NCBI GenBank assembly: GCA_964606665.1
Contig: CAZSHS010000008.1
Coordinates: forward strand, 1-64,000
Length of the DNA stretch: 64,000 nt
Direction of reading: 5' to 3'
Origin: Aved-18 sp964606665
Lineage (GTDB): Bacteria > Cyanobacteriota > Vampirovibrionia > Obscuribacterales > Obscuribacteraceae
The position numbers and the translations under genes were made by a program. Below the pieces are notes generated by a model. It had not been told where the DNA came from, did no database searches, and was given only the letters and a program-made list of their open reading frames with translations. Below, piece after piece: positions 56,201 through 63,880 of the stretch; positions within the stretch are counted from its first letter, which is position 1; each line of letters begins with the position of its first letter.

Positions 56201-59200
56201 GGTACCGGTGAGAGTATGTAAAGCAATCATCGCTTTGAGCGGATTTTGCATTGCCCACTTGTACATTTCTGCCTGATACTTAGAAGGATTTGCGATGTTT
56301 TCCGCCGTAATTCTTGCAAGAGTAGTACGAATTTCGCCCTTGCTTGCAGCGGTTAGAAGCTGGTTCATTTCCATTGTCAAACGCTGAGCCATTCGAGCAG
56401 TTTGCTCTGCGCTAATTCCAGGTATTTCTTTAGCTATTATCTTGAGTGCTTGTTCGTAGCTAGTCGCTTGTCCGGAGTTAAGTGCATGACCGAAAATTTG
56501 TTCGGATGCTTTCATCACACCACTTTGTACCGTAGCTTCAGCCGCTTCTTGAACTACTCGTTCCATTGACGCTTTTATGATGTTAGTTGCTTCTTGAGCC
56601 AGTATGGCTTGAATCTCAGCAGCTGGCAATTTTAGAGCCGCCAATTCATTTGCTTTAGCTATTAGAAGTCCAGAGGCTTCTTGAGTTACTTTAGCAAGAG
56701 ATTCTCTCGATAATCCCTTGACTCCTTGAGCAGCGGCAGTGTCTAAGAGTTCGGCGCCAGAGCGCTCTACAAATGCCTGAACTGATGTCCTAATTACGTC
56801 GTCAGCGGCACCAACAACCGCTTCGCCACTTGTCTTTACTAACAGAGCTGAAGCTCTTGTTGATAGTTCAACCGCTGTTTCTCCAAGTGTTGCAACTGCT
56901 TTTCCTGTAAATATATTTGTTGATGTGCTAGTCGCGACAGCCTTTATTTCATTTGTAAGAACTGCTGCACCAGTCTTGCTAAAAATGGAAGAAACTCCCA
57001 TTGCACGAGCCAGGTGAGCTGGTGTAAACGGTGCTGCTGCCATGGTGATGAAACCTAGTACAGAGTCTTTCGTCGCTTCTCCGCTATTCAAATCATAGTC
57101 GTTGCCAAGTATTGCTTTCTTCAGTAACGGCTGAGCAACGGCTCCAGCCGCGCCTGCGCCAAGAGCCCATGCGATAAGGCTGGCTGAGATTGCAGAGCCG
57201 GAACCCCAGGAGGCAATGGCTATTGCAATTGCAGCGGCAATGGTCACACCTTGAACTACAACTTCGGCTGCTGCGTGTTCAGACTTGTTGTACTGGTCAA
57301 CGGCTTGCATGACAGTGTCCATCAATTTGCGTCGCTCTTCAGGTGGAATATCTATCTTGAGAATTCCTGCTTCAGTCATGCGTGAAGCGACTATATCTAA
57401 TTGGGCTTGCATTTGGGCTTCAGTGCCACTGTCGAATTTTCGTACCATCCATAAACCGGCACCATCTGCACTGCTTGTGGCGATATCGCGAAGTTTGTCA
57501 TACATTTGCATGACAGATTTTGGAGCATCATAATTAAGCGCTGCTCTGTCTGCTTCGGGTTTGTGCATTTTGCGCAAATCATCAGTTAGCAAACGATTGA
57601 ACGCAGTTTCATAAGCTTGTCTTTGCAGCATTACTTCTGCGGGTGATTTGTTTGAAAGTTCTTCTAGGCGTTGGAGATTTCCGGTCAATACTGCAATGCG
57701 CAATTCGTCTTCAGGACGAAGCTCGCCATTTTGCATGGTTACTTTCATTGCAAGTTGTTTTTCTTGCGGTCCAAGGAAATCTAAAATTGCTGGATTAGCT
57801 CTGATTCTATCGAAATCTTCTTTCTTGGCTCTTGCAAGTCCCTCTACGAATCCTTTGGTATCTTCATAACCGAACCAACCATTAGCCATGTTGGCGCGTG
57901 CTTGGATATCAACTCGACCCTCTTTGAGGAGTGGCTGTATAACTGCACTGAAGTCGTTCTGACCAAAGGTGAGCGATTTGAATCGTCTGTCGCCTTCGCT
58001 CATAATTAGAGCTTTGAGTTCAGCGTCTTTGCCGACTAATGCATTGAATTGTGCTACAGCGTCTTTGTTAGCTGGATCTTGAAGAAATTTCTCTATGTCT
58101 GCCGTAATCTCTGTCGCACTGGTGCCGGCTGTGACGTGATACGCAATTTTGTCCAACAAATCTGGTTTTGCAGATGGGTTATCTGCAAATCTGTTAACGG
58201 CACGCTCTGCTAGAGATGCTTCAAGCATAGTCAGAGAGCCAAGCGTGTTCTCCCAATTCAAATTCATTCCAAGTGAGTTGGTTAACCAACTAACTGGATT
58301 CACTTTGTCGATAATCCATCCAGCAGTGCTGGTTCTGTCACGAATTGATTTTAATACTTGTTCTCTATAGGCCGGGTCGTCTTTTAGACGCTGCTTTTGA
58401 GCATCAGTCATCTCAAAGATAGCCTTCATCATGCCAGCGCTATCTGAGCTGAAGAAGCCAGCCTTTTCATTGATGCTATCAGCCAGCGAACGTGTAATCA
58501 GATTGGCAGCTTCAGGCGACGCGGCAGCGGCTCGTTTGTCAAATTGAGCCATAATTTTGTCGATAGTGTTTTGATCCGCACCATTCGCCTGCAAGGCTTT
58601 TAGAATATCTGCTTTTAGTTGTCCTCTAGTTGCAGTGTCATTTGCCATCTTCCATTCTTCTTTTGACCATGGTTTGTCCATGATATCTTGCAAATTATTG
58701 CTGTCACGATTGTGCCAACCCCAATATGCGCCGGTTGGACCGTCTTCTTTTGCAAGGAATCTCGATACCATCGAACCGTTGGGACCGTTTAGAGCTTGGT
58801 CCATATATCCCACCAGCTCGTGGTTGTTGGTAACTCCAAATGTATTTTTGGCTGCGCGCTCGAACACTGCTTTGTACTGTTTATAAAGTTCGACTTGTCG
58901 TTGTTGCTCGGCAGTTGGATTAGCGACAGGACTTTCGAAGAGCTTTCTACCTTCGTTTAAATCTTTGCGTTCTGTTTCGGACATATTGCGCAAAGCATTC
59001 TGAATGCCAAGTTCATTGTCGCCATACCAGTCTAAATTGCCTTTGATTTGGGTAAGTGTGCTTGGTTTGCCTAACCGAGCGTAGTCAGTTAGTTGGTCTT
59101 GTAATTTCTCATTTCCGTTGGCTGCTTTTTTAGCCACCTCGACCATTTGATCGCGCAAACGATCTCTTTGGTCTTGCGGCATGTAGCGTGTCGCTTCTTG

Positions 59201-62200
59201 AAACAGATTAAATGCTGTAGCGTCGCCCTTTGGATTGAGAGCCAAATTGACAAGTTTCATTCTGTCTGCATCTGAAATCTTGTCAGAGCCTTGCTTCAAT
59301 ATGGCGATTGCGTCTTTTGTTGATTGTCCAAAACTGGAATTACCAGTGATGATATCTGTAAGAGATTTTCCTTTGTATTGAGCCAGTGCAGGATCGCTTG
59401 CCACGCGTTCGGCGAATTTGGCTTCTAATGCGGCAATTTGTTCTGCTGTCATGGTGGCAAAAGTATCGCGCACATCTTTTTCGATGATTTCGTTACTTCT
59501 ACCGCTTATGATTCTCCATTCTTCGCGTTCTTGAATGGCACGGATCATGCGGGTAGCACGGTCATCTAAACCTTCGCCTAGATATTTCAACTCATTTAAG
59601 TCGGAACCAGAGAATTTTTGAGTAAGTGCCGTGTCGAACGCCGTACCAGTTATATTTTCGAATTTTTGCTTGACGATTTTCATTTGCTCAGGATTGAAGT
59701 CTTTGAGCATCATGCGAATGCGTTCCTGGTAAGCGGGTTTACCGTCGTTCTTTCCACTCAGTCCGGCGTCAACTAAAGAATTGACGACAGCATCTGCATT
59801 GAGTGGTGCTGCAGTTGTAAGCGGCTGATCTACGCGAGGTTGAGTAACGTCTGGGGTTATAACAACTGGATTATCTGCAGGTTTGTTCCAATCGATTTTT
59901 TGTCCGTTGAATATAGTCGGAACATTTACCGGTTGATCGGCGGCTGGCTGCGTTGTACCAGGTATTGCTTTGCCACCAGTGAGAATGGATTTGTTTCCAA
60001 TATCTCTAGACCAGATGGTGCCGTAGAAGCTTGCTTTGCCTTGTTGTACATAGTTATTCTGACCGTCGTTCATACCGCGAATAGCGATGCGCGATTTGCC
60101 TTTGTCGTCGGTAGCGAACAAACCTATATAAGATTTGCCCTTGCCTGCACTCTGAACAGCAAAAGATAAAGTGCGATCTTTGTCGCCATCTTTGATTTTC
60201 AAGGTACGCAAGCCAGATTTGGCTAGTGTTTCAATTGCTTTAAGCTGCTCAGGTTGTGTGGCACCAGGTTTGAGCAGTTGTTGTAGCGCAGCTACTTGAT
60301 CAGGTTTTAATGTGGCAAGTTTAGCCTCTCCTACGATTGCCTTGAGATCAACTTGACCATCTGTGGTTGCTGCAACTGGAGCGGTCCTGTCACCAGTAGT
60401 GATGGCAGAATAAGTAGCTTCAACTGGTGTTTCACCTTGTCGATTTGTTGTTAAAACAAGTCCTGAACCATCTGGTTTTTCAGCCAAAGTGAAACCAGAT
60501 AGATCCTGACGCTTAGCCATCTCAGCTTTAATAGCCTCGACTAATTGTGCTCTTTGAGGTGCTGGTACATCTTTAAGCGATGCACCGATGCGTTGCATGT
60601 AAGCTTTCACTTCGTCGCCTTTGAGTGCGCCAAGAGGCTCAACTAAACGACCAGCTAATTGCAGATAGTTTTCTTTGACTACACCTTGAGCATCCTTAGT
60701 GGGCAAATTGGCTGGATTTATTCTAGAAAGAATTTCGTTGGTGGCAACTTTGCGAAGTGATATTCCATTTTCAGTCATATCGACTTTGAAATCGGTAATT
60801 TGCGCGGCTGTTAATATGTTTTGGAAGCGTGTAGCTAGCTCGGCTGCGTTTCCGCTAGTAACTGGATTAGTCAGTTTTTCACGACGCATCATGTCGCTAA
60901 AAATCTGAGCGCGCTCACCATCTGTTTTGGCTCGTCTGATCATATCGACGAATGCCACTGTCGGTTTGCCTAGAAGATCGAGTTGCTCGCCTGCTATTGA
61001 TTGGAAGCCGCCCTGAGTAGCGACTTGGATTGCAACTATATCTGCGCCTTGCTGAGTTTTGTCAGGGGCAAATTTCAGTAGTTGCGCATATTCAGGAGGC
61101 AATCCATCCTGAAATCTTTTGACCAGAGCAGCGGAATAATCAGCTCTTTTCTTGGCTGTAATGGCAGGGTCTTCTCCGGCAACGGGTGCTGGAGGTGGAT
61201 TGAATAATGCCTCAGCGCGCAAAGCTGCAGAGTAAGCTTCTGCCAATTTTTGAGCTTTAGCCTGGTCGAGTTGTGGTGGATTACCAAGGCTTGCTTTGAG
61301 ATAAGCGCTGAAATCGCCCACTACAGATTTCGGTGCCAGATCGGTGGGATCGCTAAATCTAACTTGCTGATCCATTCTGGTTTGGAAAGCTGCAGAGTCA
61401 TTTGCTACGATTGGTGTCAAACCAAGCATACGATTGGCGTCACTAACTGCATTAACTTCAGACCGAGGAGCGTCCGCAGGACGGTCTGCAGCCGTTGCCA
61501 CATTTGAGCCTAGAATCGAGTCCTTGCCGACACTCTTGGTCCATCTGTCGCCATAAAAGCCGACTGGTCGACCATTTTTTCCAACTTGCTGAACATAGTC
61601 GTCACCACGCTTGGTACCACGCAAATAAATAGTATTACGACCACTATTATCGTTTGCATAAACGTGCATGTAAGGACCGCTCTTCTGGAATGTGAGCGTG
61701 CGCGACTTTTCACCATCTTTCACTGTCAAAGATTTGATTCCGCCGTTAGCCATTATTTCTGCAGCTTTTAATTTTTCATTTGCTGGAGTCGCGGCGTCGA
61801 AAAATTTAAGCGCGGCTGCTTGTAATTCGGGCGTGTTTAGTTTGGCTACCTGGTCTTTTCCAAGAATTGCTTCTAGATTTACAGGTTGCGGTTTTACTGG
61901 AGAGTCGGCTGGAGTTGATGCTTTGACTGGAACGTCGATTAATTTTCTGCCGTCTTTTGCAAGAGTCATGTTGCCATTACTTTCAGTAATCGACAAGCCT
62001 TTGAGTTCGGGATTGGTAGTGTCGCTCTTGAGATATTCTGAAACTGCAGCCGACAACATTCGACGTCTAGTCTCATTGGGAGCTTGCCTCAACGTATCTA
62101 CCATTTGGGCAAAATAAGCTTTTTGTTGTTCTTCGTTCAGTCCAACCAATGGGCGAAGAAGTCTGGCTGCAGAATTTCTATCCATCTGAGCTGCATCAGT

Positions 62201-63880
62201 GGTTGGCTGTAAATTCTTCGCATCAAAGCGCGCTATAACTTGATCTGTAGGTGTTGGTCCAGTACGCAAAACATAATTTCCAGTTGCTGAATCCTGGGTG
62301 AGAAACAGCTTTTCGCCTGGAAGCTTTGCAAGGGTATCGTTTAGCCCTTTTAGTATTGTTTCTGGCGGTATATTTGCTTTGATTTGTTGCGTTAACGCAT
62401 CATCAATGCCTCTTATAACGCTAACTCGCTGTTTAAGTGCGTCAGGCAGAACAGGTGCGGCAGGTATATCAGTGCGGGTCGGTACATCTAGAGGGTCTAT
62501 CGGTTTGAATTTTTCCAGACTGGCACGAAGTTTTTGGTTGTCGCTGAAATCCAGAGCTAAAGGCTGACCATTTATCTTTAAATTCTGAAGCTCTGGATAT
62601 TTTTGAAAACCAGTTTGCAGTGCGGTTCTAAATGCAGTTTGTTCCGCTTCTGTTCTGCCTGGTTGATTAAACCAGGCTGAAGCTCTACTTAAATAATTAG
62701 CCCTTTGTACGTCGTTCATCGCAGCAAGCGGTTCTAGTAAAAGACCTGCTGTTCTTTCAGGCGAAGGCGGCGTGCGCCCTTCAAATTTGACATTGTTGTA
62801 GTCGACTCGGCCAACCACGTTACCGTCGGATTTAACAAGGGTGAACATGTTGGTAGTTTGGTCAAACTTAGCTTCGTAGCCAGAACCAGCTAAAGCTGTT
62901 TGCAATTTGCTTCGAAGAATTTCAGGGTGTTCTTCTGGGCGACGTTTAGGATCGGCAGGATTGCGTGCACCTTCGGCTCTTAAAACATCGCCAAATTTGC
63001 GAGCAATATCTAAAGGCGTAACGCCTTCCATGTTCAATGTCTTAAGCAGGTCAGCCGGTGTGACTTGAGTTTCACGTACGAATCTTGCAAGAGTTGCATT
63101 GTCAGATGGTGTTCCAAAATCCACACCAATTGGTTGCTTGCCATCGGGTCTGGTCAAAACTAAACCTTTACCGTCCGACTTCACGGCTAAATCAAAACCT
63201 GTAACTCCCTCGTCTTTGAGTCTGTCATTGAAACCCTTAATAAATTGAGCAAAGGGGCTATTTGGTCCACGTTGATGAACTGGATATTCGTTGGCGACTC
63301 CAGTTATTGCTTTCATCCAAGCTTCTGTAAATTTGTCGTTTCCAGAAAAGCCTTTTAAGCGTTCAGCCAGGCGAGCACCTTTTTGAGCATCGGTTTCGTT
63401 AGTGCCTGCAACGGCTACGTCTTTGCTTTGAACGCGAGCAACTTCCCTAATTCCACCGGTTGGACCTGAAACTTTACCTATTTGAAAAACAGGTTCACCT
63501 TTTGCATCATTAATGACATTCACTTTCCAGCCCTTTGGTAGAGCTTTAGTCAACTGTTGAGCTAAAGCAGCTCTTTCGGCGGCAGGTTTTTTGGCTAGCT
63601 CTTCGCGTATTACTCGCTGAATTTCTAGAGCTGTGCGTTGTTCTTTAGTAAGCCCAGACTGAACATTGGGATTATTTTCAACGTTTGTTATCGCGTCGGT
63701 AATTTTGTCTGCTAGAGGTTTATCAGTGGTTACTGCTGGGGTGGCCGTTCGTGTAGCATCCAGAAGGCGCTCGGATGTCTGAGCCTGCGTGGTCGACGTT
63801 GTGTCTGTCGGCTCAAGCGGATTCTCCAGTGCCTTAGGCACGTTTTCTTCAGACGGTGGAGTAGTAGTGGATGCAGTCAC
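47267..63880 (-). CDS. Giant multidomain protein, 5' part (tandem repeats, FHA-like array, macro-like end)
   Basis: This 5537-codon ORF begins with GTG at 63880 and has no signal peptide. In order: a Thr/Pro/Glu-rich start (1-80); an alpha/beta repeat region with three related blocks (about 285-445, 487-652, 1000-1157) and a separate duplicated module (about 665-791 and 1175-1302); helical domains with an annexin-like feel (about 1340-2195); hydrophobic helices (about 2205-2255 and 2570-2640). Then come a long array of beta modules resembling degenerate FHA domains (about 2640-4700, one canonical), helical spacers (4700-5340) and a macro-like domain (5355-5533). I saw no cysteine. The stop is in an A10 tract; without it the frame would continue into the 3' ORF. 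Function is unknown. Confidence 0.88.
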   Translation of the reverse strand: MTASTTTPPSEENVPKALENPLEPTDTTSTTQAQTSERLLDATRTATPAVTTDKPLADKITDAITNVENNPNVQSGLTKEQRTALEIQRVIREELAKKPAAERAALAQQLTKALPKGWKVNVINDAKGEPVFQIGKVSGPTGGIREVARVQSKDVAVAGTNETDAQKGARLAERLKGFSGNDKFTEAWMKAITGVANEYPVHQRGPNSPFAQFIKGFNDRLKDEGVTGFDLAVKSDGKGLVLTRPDGKQPIGVDFGTPSDNATLARFVRETQVTPADLLKTLNMEGVTPLDIARKFGDVLRAEGARNPADPKRRPEEHPEILRSKLQTALAGSGYEAKFDQTTNMFTLVKSDGNVVGRVDYNNVKFEGRTPPSPERTAGLLLEPLAAMNDVQRANYLSRASAWFNQPGRTEAEQTAFRTALQTGFQKYPELQNLKINGQPLALDFSDNQKLRASLEKFKPIDPLDVPTRTDIPAAPVLPDALKQRVSVIRGIDDALTQQIKANIPPETILKGLNDTLAKLPGEKLFLTQDSATGNYVLRTGPTPTDQVIARFDAKNLQPTTDAAQMDRNSAARLLRPLVGLNEEQQKAYFAQMVDTLRQAPNETRRRMLSAAVSEYLKSDTTNPELKGLSITESNGNMTLAKDGRKLIDVPVKASTPADSPVKPQPVNLEAILGKDQVAKLNTPELQAAALKFFDAATPANEKLKAAEIMANGGIKSLTVKDGEKSRTLTFQKSGPYMHVYANDNSGRNTIYLRGTKRGDDYVQQVGKNGRPVGFYGDRWTKSVGKDSILGSNVATAADRPADAPRSEVNAVSDANRMLGLTPIVANDSAAFQTRMDQQVRFSDPTDLAPKSVVGDFSAYLKASLGNPPQLDQAKAQKLAEAYSAALRAEALFNPPPAPVAGEDPAITAKKRADYSAALVKRFQDGLPPEYAQLLKFAPDKTQQGADIVAIQVATQGGFQSIAGEQLDLLGKPTVAFVDMIRRAKTDGERAQIFSDMMRREKLTNPVTSGNAAELATRFQNILTAAQITDFKVDMTENGISLRKVATNEILSRINPANLPTKDAQGVVKENYLQLAGRLVEPLGALKGDEVKAYMQRIGASLKDVPAPQRAQLVEAIKAEMAKRQDLSGFTLAEKPDGSGLVLTTNRQGETPVEATYSAITTGDRTAPVAATTDGQVDLKAIVGEAKLATLKPDQVAALQQLLKPGATQPEQLKAIETLAKSGLRTLKIKDGDKDRTLSFAVQSAGKGKSYIGLFATDDKGKSRIAIRGMNDGQNNYVQQGKASFYGTIWSRDIGNKSILTGGKAIPGTTQPAADQPVNVPTIFNGQKIDWNKPADNPVVITPDVTQPRVDQPLTTAAPLNADAVVNSLVDAGLSGKNDGKPAYQERIRMMLKDFNPEQMKIVKQKFENITGTAFDTALTQKFSGSDLNELKYLGEGLDDRATRMIRAIQEREEWRIISGRSNEIIEKDVRDTFATMTAEQIAALEAKFAERVASDPALAQYKGKSLTDIITGNSSFGQSTKDAIAILKQGSDKISDADRMKLVNLALNPKGDATAFNLFQEATRYMPQDQRDRLRDQMVEVAKKAANGNEKLQDQLTDYARLGKPSTLTQIKGNLDWYGDNELGIQNALRNMSETERKDLNEGRKLFESPVANPTAEQQRQVELYKQYKAVFERAAKNTFGVTNNHELVGYMDQALNGPNGSMVSRFLAKEDGPTGAYWGWHNRDSNNLQDIMDKPWSKEEWKMANDTATRGQLKADILKALQANGADQNTIDKIMAQFDKRAAAASPEAANLITRSLADSINEKAGFFSSDSAGMMKAIFEMTDAQKQRLKDDPAYREQVLKSIRDRTSTAGWIIDKVNPVSWLTNSLGMNLNWENTLGSLTMLEASLAERAVNRFADNPSAKPDLLDKIAYHVTAGTSATEITADIEKFLQDPANKDAVAQFNALVGKDAELKALIMSEGDRRFKSLTFGQNDFSAVIQPLLKEGRVDIQARANMANGWFGYEDTKGFVEGLARAKKEDFDRIRANPAILDFLGPQEKQLAMKVTMQNGELRPEDELRIAVLTGNLQRLEELSNKSPAEVMLQRQAYETAFNRLLTDDLRKMHKPEADRAALNYDAPKSVMQMYDKLRDIATSSADGAGLWMVRKFDSGTEAQMQAQLDIVASRMTEAGILKIDIPPEERRKLMDTVMQAVDQYNKSEHAAAEVVVQGVTIAAAIAIAIASWGSGSAISASLIAWALGAGAAGAVAQPLLKKAILGNDYDLNSGEATKDSVLGFITMAAAPFTPAHLARAMGVSSIFSKTGAAVLTNEIKAVATSTSTNIFTGKAVATLGETAVELSTRASALLVKTSGEAVVGAADDVIRTSVQAFVERSGAELLDTAAAQGVKGLSRESLAKVTQEASGLLIAKANELAALKLPAAEIQAILAQEATNIIKASMERVVQEAAEATVQSGVMKASEQIFGHALNSGQATSYEQALKIIAKEIPGISAEQTARMAQRLTMEMNQLLTAASKGEIRTTLARITAENIANPSKYQAEMYKWAMQNPLKAMIALHTLTGTALGGLDGFARGLIEWDPSLSLQDNLQRIALSAGMGMGMGTLMGGGMSSVMNLGKIVRGQNNFIRLAETHIARAADALPTDLSKAVKIETPNTVIEGLKTRPLEIRGNGTTGGADIIVPSNVVASVDHNGGNPMLRVTSGDVFTSLDGGKTWVKAAGDTPLTNGTMIRFGQADNPVVFAQSGDSFVLTGRPTAEALGIKFFGTKQPDVVPTLLESPTQIVHPGRKSFTLGDLGDIPTGIRDLNASISTEISGTRVSGVIRNNGTDPLNPMKVIVNGIEHTLTQGQEIKFIGSARIKGADGFDVNITARRSGTVVERIASDAKPTNLAGKLADAPVILRPGEVSANLFKRSLGDAAVYSVQALDSLGQMRRAVLSVDAVLSVGGVVRGAFSRENWGEIARRLSNSDVVNAFKGRPEANLAFRNEKSMTAAMVKAGFKETDASSAEFNALNKLITAASKEERPKLLADLAQLPRTFSKTMPDGSNLEVFVKGLKVTGDSVNGPNSFVWNDKGMLIGFKGPNGFQDRVVNGVTSALKSFDKSNVDSALLREFADATPGNPIDGFTLFAFGGDARTFHPPLSTADKARMAELLAQKAKDGRLPLIESSQLKRLQASEDLWANQIKQVANMEEALAAAGPNGKVFYVRNGDVPVDFADSNAMRQLFDSGNFREPFNSPSNPFRSAAKDMFWQNDIGYVFQLTESGVRVTQRSNFTNNSALSRTLTANHAVTKTGAKHILRENETLDIGSIGNEIRSRFLRGRHMSVTRDANNQVVANGEFLVMRNGVFQKIRGTETLQQGDVIIVGRDMGNRLVKGEALIVDKDFGLQNIKSGLIYTGPGGPRVPLTAYAGHLNRTLSRAAVQSFKSVLAANYSAPFKWSYRNFQRVSEYVKDYKNIQRHLNRGEFDSIDLKAKGKIEIVDGFIKITANPKEKIYVRVGDKVHTIEEEAMRFSAEQIRLGASLRIGEGREFKLSVPKSERIFADETIWSKMTSFRLKEHNPDDPYIEFAPVRQFKQNTENIGDSVQVQLIGHKRVAIKNLGVGENADNIYIRPLNSPDAPFQQLARNAEYVPDGPVLVRIGDRTYQLEHVGRLGRRIENASLIYSMLPTISDKWGFRHINALMSRTVNLADSVVGVRLDKFARGSYTFEKRFARNSFTRLETSRVPDRIDLSDSVHVKLNGDKTATVISGGEPIKALYVTRGSLPKDHADFTRNPLKRNEFVKVENAQLKKDQPFKTHEFGDTYTWNGKKTVRQQSKPDSLLKAPTESLPTIETVLPVGLGGTIDKVKAYQHAPLELKEGKVYTAGRSRLADLPSGHKSVSNEGSHLEFRLGVGDDGSPITKFEAKAVTTAGNTQSYIRQADGTFKEMSVGNNDVRVGGVVRIGKHDTFEVVQNGDVVSLKPIRLSRETSNYLRFSDHPKVKELIEIPNEVGINRVVRRWSEKHAVKNGSENTTPFSNMAANISDDLRVVATADGFTATNLNPNKQLFIKRKGSTDFEVAPSRAFVNPDDQFAVATSKEQIGGIYTVFAKPPEVSRTVREIARAVVDYARAKGDQGLKFSQRMWGTARTRYGEMNFDPRRTSIWAKNFEMVRGNKEALRFKRGNLEIDNSASIRATDAGFEIKPSLSPQNKIYLEVNGEFIPITEPIHITPGMRIRIGDVTSPDNVLTLNKLPGAWELPSSVISRTSGKTVGKAALAAAATLNPYVTYTLPVYLAYKALSYARNARYRKWANNFALNADDTIQTFAKGVAHLEGKAKIKASEAGFTITASGKNDVSIRRADGTLQRVDGEAKLNPNDSVVIGSRDYKLTKMAEVSDTPPPPSRLRNAMSSVRNSVVERFKGMRLLDRAKALRLSDRVRATMERFRSADDKFIPAKASSLDDVSVFARVGKHEVSEGKPLMFVEESGAFKVATAGEVPDNFAFKITSENDKLNLLANTEGTIVRREVGKPKVLTDMKVEVGKPFELQKNDRLLIKNEAGVPVEYSVSGRLQAANGVEIPTNALESIRHDLGGFGGLRVSEFSVPPEGVVIGRSRNSHIVLDGETVSKTAATIKHTDTQNVYELKAVMAAGTNVEQPQVFVSRAALATQDMDTISLETAMKSATRLDTGVNNGATNIRSGDLVIFGDSGKAVLVGENGNLYRFNIPAKALRERIAPEILKIQTAITDMLDGKTPFNAKDLVRNLETHQIDSPTAIKLSQFVKDNAGTLHIDDLTKLETALNALKKLDDSAISAEAKASFEGALSAINTVREAQTLLKAQEALNLQRATIEKTLLKVTDPTNANPVSNLLLALKQLEGNPKLLNDDIVAQLATALKSDRLSQENLQAVLDSLQKKELAFAATQRTQFDAFLALVTSAKERTSQLEVPAGRPVNSTITNTLTHLESIPPSSAAEFDDFAAQAILHITNNPKILSETLTINGNTKTGAEFLRDLLSRIQRDVSSPHATKLDDALEQMQNRIYAQVSDAELAIEFWNASILIGYKTKNYATISNAKSFDDVRQIISYINSGNENWVDAALLSNLESRLPELLSSMSPADTALLRSKIDLMRKSSNHPPDSSSFAALNRLEQRIAQNVEPENLPVEPSVPRNPQTDPSSTTEARLRNAEVEQITPAERAVLETQDAFNNRLRTTDRTQEEIGKVILEISERNDAHLILDNYLESNLLNSIMWSGRPNQGLIERLRLIDNISPQTNVTQRISSFRAALEKQDTNSGRFVSSLSTFERTVKNVKELLNQIPDSLTLSDAIEALRIIGSIRQVLNNRRQLNDQLDILSASIDRRIGRHLAEFSEAPLLNTNTSSMHSLDDVNVSIYNARVVDLPSDVTIVSHYNSSRDSLDTEISSRYFYSQIFADSRPQLTSNEATGNFSNTILTRSDAAPLHSHIKRITNYIDDERSTLPVPQMISDTLTFAARDLPSGQGEIVIPIMRRGTAYTRIEGLTKQQIADDMVAGIIAFRNSHPDVKIKIATDGDEEIAKLISEGLRNYQLKKK
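47281..47818 (-). other. First macro-like domain of the giant protein
   Basis: Residues about 5355-5533 of the 5' ORF start VSIYNARVVDLPSDVTIVSHYNSS, the pattern of macro domains ('gdi..l..DaIVnaaN'). EIVIPIMRRG sits at the 'sIafP.igtG' strand and VKIKIATDGDE at the last strand. It is followed within a few residues by the A10 tract. The HYNSS loop has an Asn at the position expected to contact ADP-ribose. Confidence 0.5.
49950..50150 (-). other. Canonical FHA domain of the giant protein
   Basis: Residues 4582-4650 contain VIGRSRNSHIVLDGETVSKTAATI: the GR loop (Gly4584-Arg4585), the Ser of the second loop and VSK in place of the 'vSr.Ha.i' motif. The usual His is replaced, so phosphothreonine binding may be weakened. 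A second GRSR loop is at Gly3860, in a degenerate copy. Confidence 0.7.
59973..60357 (-). repeat. Duplicated 127-residue module, copy 2
   Basis: Residues about 1175-1302 of the 5' giant ORF. The order VDLKAIVGEAKLATL, LKAIETLAKSGLRTLKIKDG, RIAIRGMNDGQNNYVQQ, FYGTIWSRDIGNKSIL matches copy 1 block by block, so this is an internal duplication. Confidence 0.85.
61510..61885 (-). repeat. Duplicated 127-residue module, copy 1
   Basis: Residues about 665-791 of the 5' giant ORF. Blocks VNLEAILGKDQVAKL, LKAAEIMANGGIKSLTVKDG, NTIYLRGTKRGDDYVQQ and FYGDRWTKSVGKDSIL align with copy 2. The module ends in an aromatic-rich beta part like SH3-type or WXG-like surface domains; I cannot name it. Confidence 0.85.

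Noticed and set aside
37962..62567. Many plus-strand open frames opposite the giant genes
   Set aside because: They lack ribosome sites and known domains and are explained as shadows of the long, Cys-free minus-strand coding frame.
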